A program made the translations under genes and the position numbers. Of a stretch of DNA of 64,000 nt, positions 17,400-26,010 are shown one piece after another. How positions within the stretch are numbered: the stretch's first letter is position 1; every line of letters begins with the position of its first letter. Origin of the DNA: Actinospica acidithermotolerans (lineage in GTDB: Bacteria; Actinomycetota; Actinomycetes; Streptomycetales; Catenulisporaceae); assembly GCF_018139625.1 (NCBI RefSeq), contig NZ_JAGSOH010000026.1, positions 1 to 64,000 of the forward strand, read 5' to 3'. Below the pieces are notes generated by a model, which saw only the letters and a list, made by a program, of their open reading frames with translations, was not told the origin of the DNA and did no database searches.

Positions 17400-19715
17400 G
17401 TGTACGACAGGAGATCAGGCGGCGCGCCTGACGAGACGGCTCTGGTCACGGCGGCTCAGACCGGCGACCAGGCCGCGCTCGACGTGCTGGTGGACCGGTA
17501 CCTTCCACTGCTCTACAACATCGTGGGCCGCGCCCTGGACGGCAGCCACGAGGTCGACGACGTGGTCCAGGAGACCTTGTTCCGCGTCGTGGACCGGCTG
17601 CGGGAACTGCGCGACCCGGCCGCGTTCCGTTCCTGGACGGTGGCGATCGCGATGCGGCTGGTGCGGGACCGCTGGCGGTCGCGGCAGACGGAGTCGGCCG
17701 GCTTCGGGCGCGATCCGGAAGCGCAGCTGGACGCGGCCGATCCCGGCGCCGACTTCGTGGACCTGACGATCCTGCGGCTCGAGCTGACCGACCAGCGCCG
17801 GGAGACCGCGCTGGCCACGCGCTGGCTCGACGAGGAGGATCGCGAACTGCTGGCGCTCTGGTGGCTTGAGGCCGCCGGCGAGCTGACACGCGCGGATCTC
17901 GTCGCGGCACTCGGGTTGAGCCCAGGCCACGCATCGGTGCGCATCCAGCGGATGAAGGCGCAGCTGGAGACGGCCCGGACCGTCGTGCGGGCGATTCAGG
18001 CGGTTCCGCGATGCCAGGAATTCGCCGCCCTGGCACGGCGCTGGGACGGACGGCCGGCCTCCGCGTGGCGCAAGCTGTTCGCACGCCACGTCCGCGACTG
18101 CGTGACGTGCGCCGTGCACCGCGAGGGCCTGGTGCCCGCGGAACGGCTACTGGTCGGTCTCGGCCTCGTGCCGGTTCCCGCTCTGCTCGCGACCCGCATC
18201 GCGGGTGCCGGGCACGTGTCCGCGGCGGCGTCGAAGGCAGCTACGACGGCGACTGCCTCCGGGCCCACTCGGGCCGCCTCGCACGGCCGACGGGCCGTCA
18301 AGCACGGCCGCACCGCGCGCCGCGTCGCGCTGCACGGCTCGGCGAAGGTGGTCGCCGCAGTCCTCGTAGTCGCCACTGTCGCGGTGGGTACGGTCTACGC
18401 GGCCACGCGCCCCGCCCCCACCAACACGTCGGCGACGATCACGGTGGCCACCAAGGCGCCCGCCACCACCGCCAGAGCCAAGCTCACGCCGTCCGCCACG
18501 CACAGCGTCTCACCGAGCCCGGCCAAGGCCTCTTCCGCCTCGCACTCGGCGTCACCGGTCGCGGCGGGCGGCTGTGACCGGACCGCCGGGTCGTCGCCGG
18601 TGGTGCGCACGACGACGGTCGACGTCGGAGTCTCGGTCACGGGCTACGGAAGCCAGGCCGACACCGATCCCCTGCCGATGGCGATCGCGGCGACTCCGTC
18701 GGGCACCTCGTGGCTGGCCTGGCTCGGCACGAACGGCAACGTGTACCTCGGCAAGCTGGACTGCGCCGACCATCTGGTCGGCACGCCCACGAGCTTCACG
18801 GGCATCGATCTGGAGGACGTCGCGGCCGACGCGAACGGCGGCGTGCTGCTGCTGACCCGCAAGGGCAACTGCCACGACGGCCCGCTGTGCGGCGGCACGT
18901 CCAGCCCGTGCAACACCATGTGGATGATCCGCTTCGACAACTCGGGCCGCGAGGTATGGGAGCAGCAGGTCACGAACCTGACCAGCAGCCGCGGCGGCTA
19001 CGACGACGGCGCGAACTTCGTCTGGTGGTACCAGCATCACGGCCGGCTCGCGTACGACGGCACCGACTACGCGGCCTACTTCGCCGACGCCATCACCGTG
19101 CAGAACGGCAGCTGCGTGGACATCCACGAAGGCGACCGTATGCAGGTCGTCGGCCCGACCGGGAACCTGCTGTCAGGACACGGCAGTTTCGGCCTCGGAT
19201 GCAGCCATAGCTGGGACACGCACATCGTCTGGGATCCACGTGCCGGTCGCTTCGTCATGGTCTGCGCCACTGACAACGGCTGCCGGATAGCCCAGCCGGC
19301 CACGTATCAGACTGTGGCGACAGGCACCTGCGACGGCACGTTGTTCGGCGGCGACATCGTCCTGTCCAGCAACGCGGGGTACTGGGTCGGCTGGAGCCAG
19401 GGCGGCCACGCCCGCCTGGACCATTTCAGCACCGGCTCCTCGGACAAGACCGTCGAGACCGCCGCCGACACCAGCCACCCGCACCTGGTCACCTACGGCG
19501 GCCGGATGCTGCTCGCCTGGGGCTCGGGCTCGGAAATCGCCGCGCAGGTCTACAACTCCGGAACCGGCGCCACCGTGGGCGGCCGGTTCACGATCGACGT
19601 CCCCGACAACGCATACATGTCCTTCAAGGCTTACCCGGACGGCAGCGCCGCCTACGCGGCCGCAGGCAGCACCAGCACCTCGATCGTCGTGGCCCGGGTC
19701 ATGCCGATGAGCTGA
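17400..19715 (+). CDS. membrane-fused ECF sigma factor with extracellular sensor domain
   Basis: This 771-residue fusion carries a complete ECF sigma factor: region 2 at about residues 20-95 (DYxV-type HEVDDVVQETLFRVV) and region 4 at about 135-195 (LGLSPGHASVRIQRMKAQLE). A zinc-finger-like anti-sigma segment follows, with H230-x3-C234-x2-C237 (ARHVRDCVTCA) and C205. A His/Ala/Thr-rich linker leads to a single membrane helix (about 316-336), then a Ser/Pro/Thr-rich stalk and a roughly 350-residue extracellular beta-rich domain with Cys pairs and Trp/Gly repeats. The layout implies a sigma factor tethered by its own sensor. Similar fusions (ECF52/53-type) are known in actinobacteria. GTG start with GGGAG 6 nt upstream. 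Confidence 0.85.
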   Translation: MYDRRSGGAPDETALVTAAQTGDQAALDVLVDRYLPLLYNIVGRALDGSHEVDDVVQETLFRVVDRLRELRDPAAFRSWTVAIAMRLVRDRWRSRQTESAGFGRDPEAQLDAADPGADFVDLTILRLELTDQRRETALATRWLDEEDRELLALWWLEAAGELTRADLVAALGLSPGHASVRIQRMKAQLETARTVVRAIQAVPRCQEFAALARRWDGRPASAWRKLFARHVRDCVTCAVHREGLVPAERLLVGLGLVPVPALLATRIAGAGHVSAAASKAATTATASGPTRAASHGRRAVKHGRTARRVALHGSAKVVAAVLVVATVAVGTVYAATRPAPTNTSATITVATKAPATTARAKLTPSATHSVSPSPAKASSASHSASPVAAGGCDRTAGSSPVVRTTTVDVGVSVTGYGSQADTDPLPMAIAATPSGTSWLAWLGTNGNVYLGKLDCADHLVGTPTSFTGIDLEDVAADANGGVLLLTRKGNCHDGPLCGGTSSPCNTMWMIRFDNSGREVWEQQVTNLTSSRGGYDDGANFVWWYQHHGRLAYDGTDYAAYFADAITVQNGSCVDIHEGDRMQVVGPTGNLLSGHGSFGLGCSHSWDTHIVWDPRAGRFVMVCATDNGCRIAQPATYQTVATGTCDGTLFGGDIVLSSNAGYWVGWSQGGHARLDHFSTGSSDKTVETAADTSHPHLVTYGGRMLLAWGSGSEIAAQVYNSGTGATVGGRFTIDVPDNAYMSFKAYPDGSAAYAAAGSTSTSIVVARVMPMS

Positions 19716-19736
19716 GCGCGGCGCTCCCTTGGCGTT

Positions 19737-20720
19737 CTACGGCGTGAGGACGATGCGGCCGAAGACGGTGCCGTCGTCCATCTGGCGGTGCGCTTCGGCG
19801 GCATGATCGAGCGGCAGGACCTCGTGGACGACGGGGTGGAGGCGGCCGGTCGCGGCGGCGTCGAGGAGTTCCGCGCGGACGGCGTTGCGCTCGGGGACCG
19901 GGACGGTGTTGAGGCTGAAGGTCGCGAACGAGCGGGATCGCTGGAAGGAGTGCATCAGGCGCATTCCGAAGTCCGCCGGGGGCAGGCCCGCGACGATGCC
20001 GACGACGATCATGCGGCCGTTGGGCTTGAGGCGGTCGATGAACTCGCCGACGGCCGGTCCCCCGACGATGTCGATGACGACGTCGAACATGGCCGGCTCG
20101 GCGCGGTCGGCGTGCTCGTCATCGTCGCCGTGCCCTGCTCTGTCGAGGACGAGCGTCGCGCCGAGTTCTCTGAGGCGGCGGCCACGCTCGGCGGACGAGG
20201 TGGTGACCGCGATGAGGCCCGCACCGCCGCGGGCGGCCAACTCCACTGCGGCGATGCCGATGCTGCCTGCCGCGCCGCGTACGAGTACTGACTCGCCGGG
20301 GGCGGAATGGGCGTGGGCCAGGGCGAAGTGCGCGACGGTGGCTGCGCTGCCGAGGGTCACGGCATCGACCGCGGTGAGACCGTCCGGCAGCGGGGTGATG
20401 TCGTCGATGCGGGCGGTCGCCTGCTCGGCGTAGCCTCCGCCCGTTCCGGTGAAAGCCCAGACGCGTCGGCCGAGCCAGTACGGGTCGACGTCGCGGCCTA
20501 CGGCGGTGACGGTGCCGGCGACCTCGCTGCCGGGGATCAACCCCTCGGCGAATCCGTAGCCGCCGAGGGTTCCGCGGCGGATCACGGCGTCGACGCCGCC
20601 GACTCCGATCGCCTCGGTGCCGATCACGACCTGGCCCGCCACCGGCGGCGGCGGATCCGCGACCTCGCGTACCGCCATCCCGGACGGGTCGCCGAACTTC
20701 TCGATAACCACCGCGCGCAT
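19737..20720 (-). CDS. NADPH:quinone reductase-like zinc-free MDR oxidoreductase
   Basis: This 327-residue medium-chain dehydrogenase/reductase shows the N-terminal GroES-like domain (MRAVVIEKFGDPSGMAVREVADPPPPVAGQVVI) and a Rossmann domain with VLVRGAAGSIGIAAVELAARGGA. Catalytic and structural zinc Cys residues are absent, placing it with quinone oxidoreductase/enoyl reductase-type MDRs that use NADPH. ATG 20720 is preferred over an ATG seven codons upstream because AGGAG lies in front of it. It is divergent from a TetR regulator with a palindromic site between, a common self-regulated pair. Confidence 0.92.
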   Translation of the reverse strand: MRAVVIEKFGDPSGMAVREVADPPPPVAGQVVIGTEAIGVGGVDAVIRRGTLGGYGFAEGLIPGSEVAGTVTAVGRDVDPYWLGRRVWAFTGTGGGYAEQATARIDDITPLPDGLTAVDAVTLGSAATVAHFALAHAHSAPGESVLVRGAAGSIGIAAVELAARGGAGLIAVTTSSAERGRRLRELGATLVLDRAGHGDDDEHADRAEPAMFDVVIDIVGGPAVGEFIDRLKPNGRMIVVGIVAGLPPADFGMRLMHSFQRSRSFATFSLNTVPVPERNAVRAELLDAAATGRLHPVVHEVLPLDHAAEAHRQMDDGTVFGRIVLTP

Positions 20721-20772
20721 GGGAAGCCTCTCCTGATCCATCTGGCCTGTTCAGGTACCATGCGAACGGTAC

Positions 20773-20788
20773 TGGACGGGTGCGTCCA
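20773..20788. promoter_or_regulatory. palindromic TetR-type operator
   Basis: TGGACG-GGTG-CGTCCA is a perfect 6-bp inverted repeat in the 87-nt gap between the divergent oxidoreductase and TetR genes, 20 nt before the TetR start. GGTAC is also repeated 13 nt apart just upstream. Binding by the adjacent TetR protein would repress both genes. Confidence 0.6.
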
Positions 20789-20807
20789 CTTAGCGGAAGT
20801 GAGATCG

Positions 20808-21440
20808 ATGACCGGAGAAGTGACTCACAACCTGCGCGCGGACGCTCGGGAGAATCGCGACAAGATCCTGGAGGCGGCACGTGCGTTGTTCTCCGAACGC
20901 GGCCTTGACGCCTCGATGCGCGATGTGGCGCGCGACGCCGGCGTGGGTCCGGCGACGCTCTACCGGAGGTTCCCGACGAAGCAGGTGCTCATCGACGACG
21001 TGTTCGCGGACGAACTGCGGGCGTGCCGCGGGATCGTCGCGGACGGATGCGCCGATCCGGACGCCTGGCGCGGCTTCTCGTCCGTCATCGAGGAGTTGTG
21101 CGTGCTCAACGTCGAGAACACCGGGTTCGTCGACGCGTTCATGTCGGCCAACCCGCGGGCGCCCGTGTTCGCGCACCATCGGGCCGCCGTGCTGCGCCAA
21201 CTCGAAGAACTCGCCGCCCGGGCGCAGCGCGCCGGCCGGCTGCGACGCGACTTCGCCATCGACGACCTCGTACTCGTCCTGCTGTCCTGCCGCGGACTGT
21301 CGTCGATCCGCCCCTCGATCCGGGCCGCGGCGGCCCGCCGATTCGCCGCGCTCGCGCTGGACGGCCTGCGCGAGAACGCGACGAACGCCGCCTTGCCCCG
21401 CAAGCCGGATCTCGTCGACGAGGTGCTCCGTACCCCTTAG
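20808..21440 (+). CDS. TetR-family transcriptional regulator
   Basis: This 210-residue regulator has an N-terminal TetR helix-turn-helix (ENRDKILEAARALFSERGLDASMRDVARDAGVGPATLYRRFPTKQVLIDDVF) and a C-terminal ligand domain with a TetR_C_33-like pattern (SCRGLSSIRPSIRAAAARRFAALALDGLR). It is transcribed away from the quinone reductase-like gene and probably represses it and itself through the palindrome at 20773. The start could be ATG 20808 or the in-frame GTG four codons later. Confidence 0.92.
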   Translation: MTGEVTHNLRADARENRDKILEAARALFSERGLDASMRDVARDAGVGPATLYRRFPTKQVLIDDVFADELRACRGIVADGCADPDAWRGFSSVIEELCVLNVENTGFVDAFMSANPRAPVFAHHRAAVLRQLEELAARAQRAGRLRRDFAIDDLVLVLLSCRGLSSIRPSIRAAAARRFAALALDGLRENATNAALPRKPDLVDEVLRTP

Positions 21441-21508
21441 CCGATCCGGTCCGCATCCGCCTCCGGCGAGCACCGGCTTCCTGTTCTGCTTCAGCCCTGG
21501 ACGCGGCA

Positions 21509-21538
21509 GGGTCCGGCACTGGCAAGGGTGCCGGACCC
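21509..21538. terminator. hairpin terminator
   Basis: GGGTCCGGCAC and its exact complement (11-bp arms, 8-nt loop) lie between the converging TetR (+) and GH54 (-) genes, so it can end both transcripts. Confidence 0.8.
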
Positions 21539-21586
21539 GGCCGCGCCGCGGTTGGGCGACGACCTGCTACCTGCTACCCGCCACCG

Positions 21587-24376
21587 CTACGGCGCCCAGG
21601 CCGGTTGCGGGAGCCAGCTGACGTCGTCGGTCCAGGACGTCGAGCTGTCCCAGGCGGCGCTGCCTCCGTCGCTGGCGACGTAGACGTCGCCGTTGTAGTG
21701 GCGGAGGTAGTCGGCCGGGGTGGCGTTCCAGGAGAGGGACTCGCCTTGGCCGTTCTTGCCCGGGGTGGGGCAGAAGGTCGCGTCCGAGGCGAACTGGCCG
21801 GTGCCGTCGTTCTGCTGCTGGTAGACGGCGCCGCCGGTCTGCCTGAGGTAGCCGTTCGGGTAGTTCTTCGACTCGAACGAGACGCACGAGCTGTTCGCCA
21901 GGCCGGGCTCGACGATCCACGTCGCGTCCTGCTTGTCGGTCGTGGAGCTGGCGACCGTGATGGGGGAGATCACCGCGACGCCGTTCTGGTGGCGGATGAA
22001 GTCTCCCGTGCAGCAGGACGTGGTGGCCCGGAAGGAGACCTCCGTACCGGGTGCCAGCGCGACCGCGCCCAGGTAGCCGAACTGCTGCGAGGCGCCGCCG
22101 GTGCACGCCTCGATGTCGAGCTGCGTGCCGTTGGCCGTGTTGTCGGCCGGGTCGGTGAGGCAGAGGCCCGACTGCGGGTTGATCAGCGTGCCGTCCGGCT
22201 GCTGGACCCACTTCTGGCCGCCGATCCCGTTGCAGGCCCACAGTTCCACGTGCGCGCCCGAGGCGGTGCTGTCGCCGTCGATGTCGAGGCACTTGCCGAG
22301 GTCCTGGAGCGACTCGCTGGCCGAGTCGTAAGTCCAGTGCTGGTCCACGGCGTTCGGCTGGCAGTCCCAGATCTGCAGCTGGGGGCCGATGGCGCCGTAC
22401 AGGTCGTTGCCGGGCACGTCGACGCACTTGCCGCCCGGCGCGCTGATCGGGTGGCCGCTGTTGACGGAGAACAGCTGGTCGGCGGCGCCCGTACACGCCT
22501 CGATGTCGAGGACGGTGCCCGCGCTCGTACTGCCGCCGGGGTCGGTGAGGCAGAGGCCTGACTGCGGGTTGAGCAGCGTGCCGTTGGTCTGCTGTACCCA
22601 CTTCTGGCCGCCGACGCCGTTGCACGTCCAGAGTTCGACCTTCGTACCGGACGCGGTGACGTTGCCGTCGATGTCGAGGCACATGTTCAGCGCCGTGATC
22701 GATTCGTCGCCGTTCTGCCACCAGTACTGGTCGGCGTCCTCGCGGGCGCAGGAGGCGAGATCGACGGCCGTGCCGGCCACGGCTGCCGCCCCCGCAGTGC
22801 TCCCGACGCAGTCGCCCGCGGGCGCGGAGATCGTCTGCCCCTGGATCAGCCAGCCCGGGGAGATGAGGAACTGCTGGTCAGCGGCTGCCGTGCAGGCTTC
22901 GATATCAAGCACCGTGCCGTTGGCGGTGCTGCCGTTCGGACTGGTCAGGCAGAGGCCTGATTGCGGATTGAGCAGGGTGCCGTTCGACTGCGGCACCCAT
23001 TGCTGGCCGCCGACGCCGTTGCAGTCCCAGAGCTCTACCTTGGTGCCGGACGCGGTGCCGTCGCCGTCGATGTCCAGACAGCGTCCCATGGTGACGAGTT
23101 CCTCGGGATACTGCCACGAGGGCGCCGCCGTGTTGGACGGCAGTCCCTGGTCGGGGACGGTCCGCAGGTATTGCCAGTCCTGGTCGACGGCGTCGTGCTG
23201 GCAGCTCCAGATGTCGACGGCGGTGCCGTCGCCGCCGTTGTCGTTCCCGCTCACGTCCAGGCACGATCCGCCCGGACCGGTCACCGGCACGCCGGGGCCG
23301 CCGCCGCTGGTGCCCGCATAGGAGGCGGCGGCGATGTTCGACTGGACGGAGGCGATCGTGCTGTCCGAGGCGTAGCCGGAGACGATGGCGCCCTCGAAGA
23401 ACGCGCCGGGGGCCATGTCGCTCTGGTCGCCGCCCACGCCGAGCCCGATGCCGCCCTCCTGGTGCATCGGCGAGTAGCCGCTCGGAAGGGCGCCGGAATA
23501 GAGCGATGTCAGCGATGGCCCGGTGGCATCACCGCCATCCAAGGCGAATCGGCTTTGGCCGTCGTTGCGCAGCACGGCCGTGATGAACTTCGAGTTCTCG
23601 CTGACGTTGGACGGGTTGGCGCTCGACCCGTTGCCCATGTAGACGCCGTTCTCCATGTCCGCCTGGACCCACGGGCCCTTCCCGGTGCACGGCGAGACGC
23701 CGCACCACGTGGAGATGATCAGCGCGTCCATGTGCCCGGCGCCGGTGTCGGTCGCGCTGGTCTCCATGTTGCCGAAGTCGAAGCAGCAGTGGTCGGTGGC
23801 GTCGGTGCCGCTCGCGACCTCGTACATCGACTCGGGCTGGCCGTTGACCGCCATCCCGGGCGCCGGCGAGTTCGCCGTGGACGGGATGTAGCGGTAGCCG
23901 ACCTTCGCGGTGATCCGCACGCCGTACGCCTTGTGCCCGTTCACGGTCACCGGCAGGGCGTCCGCGCGGGCCGGGATGTTGGCGGAGCCCGAACTACCGG
24001 CCGGGCCCAGACCCAGATCGCTGTGACGGCCCGACTGGTCGTAGATCTTGGTGATCGTGCAGACCGTGTTCGCGCAGAACGAGTCCTGGGCGGCCGCGTC
24101 GGCGTAGCCGCCGGTGCCGAGCAGCCCGATGTCGGTGGTGGTCCCGTCGGACTGCCGGGTGACCTGGTAGAGCGGCCCGCTGTAGCCGCTGGAGAGCGCG
24201 CGGACCGTGCTGTAGGCGGCCACGCAGTTCTGACCGCCGGAGGCGAACACGTCGCACGGCAGCGTCGAGGTGCTCGCGCGCGCGGGCGGCGCGGCGGCTT
24301 GGGTGAGCATCGTGACCGCGAGGAGGACGACGCACACCAAGGACCACGTCTTCGTGGCGGCGGTGCGCAGCTTCAT
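21587..24376 (-). CDS. secreted GH54 alpha-L-arabinofuranosidase with three CBM13 and a CBM42
   Basis: This 929-residue modular enzyme releases arabinofuranose from arabinan or arabinoxylan outside the cell. After a Sec signal (about 1-35) comes a GH54 catalytic domain starting CDVFASGGQNCVAAYSTVRALSSGYSGPLYQV. It includes GPWVQADMENGVYMG, whose Glu aligns with the family nucleophile, and GGIGLGVGGDQSD, whose Asp aligns with the acid/base. Three tandem ricin-type CBM13 blocks (repeating CLDIDGDxTASGTKVELW, QSGLCLT and GTVLDIEACT) follow from about residue 350 to 780. A terminal CBM42 (AbfB) domain ends the protein. ATG 24376 has GGAGAG upstream; longer frames run into the control region and the LacI gene. 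It is probably repressed by that LacI. Confidence 0.93.
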   Translation of the reverse strand: MKLRTAATKTWSLVCVVLLAVTMLTQAAAPPARASTSTLPCDVFASGGQNCVAAYSTVRALSSGYSGPLYQVTRQSDGTTTDIGLLGTGGYADAAAQDSFCANTVCTITKIYDQSGRHSDLGLGPAGSSGSANIPARADALPVTVNGHKAYGVRITAKVGYRYIPSTANSPAPGMAVNGQPESMYEVASGTDATDHCCFDFGNMETSATDTGAGHMDALIISTWCGVSPCTGKGPWVQADMENGVYMGNGSSANPSNVSENSKFITAVLRNDGQSRFALDGGDATGPSLTSLYSGALPSGYSPMHQEGGIGLGVGGDQSDMAPGAFFEGAIVSGYASDSTIASVQSNIAAASYAGTSGGGPGVPVTGPGGSCLDVSGNDNGGDGTAVDIWSCQHDAVDQDWQYLRTVPDQGLPSNTAAPSWQYPEELVTMGRCLDIDGDGTASGTKVELWDCNGVGGQQWVPQSNGTLLNPQSGLCLTSPNGSTANGTVLDIEACTAAADQQFLISPGWLIQGQTISAPAGDCVGSTAGAAAVAGTAVDLASCAREDADQYWWQNGDESITALNMCLDIDGNVTASGTKVELWTCNGVGGQKWVQQTNGTLLNPQSGLCLTDPGGSTSAGTVLDIEACTGAADQLFSVNSGHPISAPGGKCVDVPGNDLYGAIGPQLQIWDCQPNAVDQHWTYDSASESLQDLGKCLDIDGDSTASGAHVELWACNGIGGQKWVQQPDGTLINPQSGLCLTDPADNTANGTQLDIEACTGGASQQFGYLGAVALAPGTEVSFRATTSCCTGDFIRHQNGVAVISPITVASSTTDKQDATWIVEPGLANSSCVSFESKNYPNGYLRQTGGAVYQQQNDGTGQFASDATFCPTPGKNGQGESLSWNATPADYLRHYNGDVYVASDGGSAAWDSSTSWTDDVSWLPQPAWAP

Positions 24377-24431
24377 GGATCTCTCCGATCGTGAGAGCTG
24401 TACGTCGATGGGCGGGTATGTCCACCGAACC

Positions 24432-24449
24432 TGCTGAATCGATTGAGCA
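24432..24449. promoter_or_regulatory. LacI-type operator O1
   Basis: TGCTGAATCGATTGAGCA is an 18-bp near-palindrome with one mismatched pair, 56 nt upstream of the GH54 start. It matches sites at 24668 and 24732 in sequence and length, so it is likely bound by the adjacent LacI protein to repress the arabinofuranosidase gene. Confidence 0.7.
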
Positions 24450-24667
24450 GACCTGTTCAGCGGGGCTGAGCTGCGGAGCGGGGAGTAGGGGTGGATCCGG
24501 CTGCTCCGGCCGCGCGCTGTGCGGCGGCGGAATCGATGCGGGCCGGTGGCGATGCAGACCATAGGCTCGCTCCAGGGCCCGGTCAAGGGAACCGGGGCGA
24601 TTCGGTCCCGCGCGCGGCAGGAGAAGCCGGGGTCTTGACATCCACCGGCGAGAGCCCCTAGCTTCCG

Positions 24668-24685
24668 TGCTGAAGCGTTAGAGCA
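24668..24685. promoter_or_regulatory. LacI-type operator O2 (weaker)
   Basis: TGCTGAAGCGTTAGAGCA shares the outer TGCT...AGCA arms and central CG of O1 and O3 but is less symmetric. Its centre is 64 bp from that of O3, so a looping or cooperative role is possible. Confidence 0.55.
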
Positions 24686-24731
24686 GCCGAATCCCCCCGA
24701 TCGATTTTCGCTGCGAACGGCTTTGCCAGAG

Positions 24732-24749
24732 TGCTCAAACGATTGAGCA
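24732..24749. promoter_or_regulatory. LacI-type operator O3
   Basis: TGCTCAAACGATTGAGCA has 7-bp perfect arms around ACGA, 33 nt before the LacI start codon. The position fits autorepression. Confidence 0.72.
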
Positions 24750-24781
24750 ACCGAGATCGACGGCCACCGAAGGAAGCGCCG

Positions 24782-25864
24782 ATGTCTGAGTCCGAGAACG
24801 CGACGGCCCCGAGCCCGAAGCCGCAGTCGGCCCGCGGCCGCGGTCCCGCGACGCTGCGCAGCATCGCCTCGGTGGTCGGCGTCTCGCCGAGCGCGGTGTC
24901 GATGGCCCTCGCGGACCACCCGCGGATCGGCCGGGAGACGAAGGAGGCGGTGCGCGCGGCGGCCCGCGACCTGGGGTACGTCGCGAACTCGGCCGGCCGG
25001 GCGCTGCGCGCCGGGCGCTCGACCTCGATCGCGGTCGTGGTCCCGAACACCGCGCAGCACGTGTTCGGCCACCCCTACTTCATGCACCTGCTGGTCGGGG
25101 TGAACGAGGCGGCCAACGCGCAGGACACCGCGGTGCTGATCTCCACCAACCCCGCCACCGACCACGATCCGGCGGCCTACGACCGGATCCTGCGCTCGCA
25201 GGCGGCGGCCGGGGCGATCATCGCGTCGGCCGCGATCAACGATCCGAACGTCAGCCGCATGGTCGACGGCGGGCTGCCGGTGGTGCTGATCGGCCGCTAC
25301 CCGCACCTGCCGCACGCGGTGTCGGTCGGCATGGACGACGTCGCCGGCGCGGCCGCGGCCACCCGGCATCTGATCGCCGAGCACGGGCTGCGCCGGATCG
25401 GGCACATCAGCGGCCCGCTCGAGCACCAGACCGCGCTGGATCGCTACCAGGGCTTCCGCGATGCCATCGCCGAGAGCCCCGAACCGTGCGTGCAGAGCCT
25501 CGCGGTCGGCGACTTCAGCGAGGAGGCCGGGCGCGCCTGCGCCGCGCAGCTGCTCGACGGCATGCCCGGACTCCAGGCGATCTTCGCCGCGAACGACGAG
25601 ATGGCCTACGGCGCGCTGCTGGAACTGCGCTCGCGCGGGCTGCGCGTCCCGCAGGACGTCGCCCTGGTCGGCTATGACGACTTCGGCGTCTCCCGGCTGA
25701 CCACCCCGGCGATCACCACGGTCCGGGTGCCCGCCGAGGAGCTCGGCCGCCGCGCGGCGCGGCGGCTGTTCGACCTGATCGACGGCGCCGCCGAGCCGGT
25801 CACGCACGAGAACGTGCCGATCGAGCTCGTCGCCCGCGAATCCTGCGGCTGCCCGCCCGACTGA
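24782..25864 (+). CDS. LacI-family transcriptional regulator of arabinan utilisation
   Basis: This 360-residue regulator has an N-terminal HTH and hinge (TLRSIASVVGVSPSAVSMALADHPRIGRETKEAVRAAARDLGYVANSAGRALRAG) and a periplasmic-binding-protein-like effector domain ending VGYDDFGVSRLTTPAITTVRVP. A long basic/Pro-rich tail of about 20 residues precedes the HTH. ATG 24782 follows AAGGAAG. It is divergent from the GH54 gene and upstream of the ABC importer and GH51 genes. The three TGCT-AGCA palindromes nearby are its probable operators and arabinose or an arabino-oligosaccharide its likely effector (inference). Confidence 0.93.
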   Translation: MSESENATAPSPKPQSARGRGPATLRSIASVVGVSPSAVSMALADHPRIGRETKEAVRAAARDLGYVANSAGRALRAGRSTSIAVVVPNTAQHVFGHPYFMHLLVGVNEAANAQDTAVLISTNPATDHDPAAYDRILRSQAAAGAIIASAAINDPNVSRMVDGGLPVVLIGRYPHLPHAVSVGMDDVAGAAAATRHLIAEHGLRRIGHISGPLEHQTALDRYQGFRDAIAESPEPCVQSLAVGDFSEEAGRACAAQLLDGMPGLQAIFAANDEMAYGALLELRSRGLRVPQDVALVGYDDFGVSRLTTPAITTVRVPAEELGRRAARRLFDLIDGAAEPVTHENVPIELVARESCGCPPD

Positions 25865-25911
25865 GCCCGGGCACGAGCCCGGCCGTCTGAGCCCGGGCAC
25901 GAGCCCGGGCT
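25862..25911 (+). terminator. duplicated hairpin after the LacI gene
   Basis: The stop codon region TGAGCCCGGGCACGAGCCCGG is duplicated with a 26-bp period. The second copy forms a perfect stem (AGCCCGGGC, ACGA loop, GCCCGGGCT) at 25890-25911. It separates the LacI gene from the importer operon and probably ends the regulator transcript. Confidence 0.7.
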
Positions 25912-26010
25912 CCCTGGACCGGACCTTTCGAACCCGGTGCCGCGCACAGCCGCGCGGTGCCCGTATCCCGCAATGCGCACCATCAACCGATAATGAGGAG
26001 CCTGATAACG

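Noticed and set aside
21587-25900. A 1437-codon open frame on the minus strand spanning the GH54 gene and the LacI region
   Set aside because: The signal peptide and a ribosome site place the GH54 start at 24376. The upstream part is antisense to the LacI gene and lacks domain similarity.
25862-25911. Possible mobile-element end or attachment site from the duplicated GCCCGGGC block
   Set aside because: It forms an ordinary stem-loop just after a stop codon, with no integrase, tRNA or target duplication nearby.
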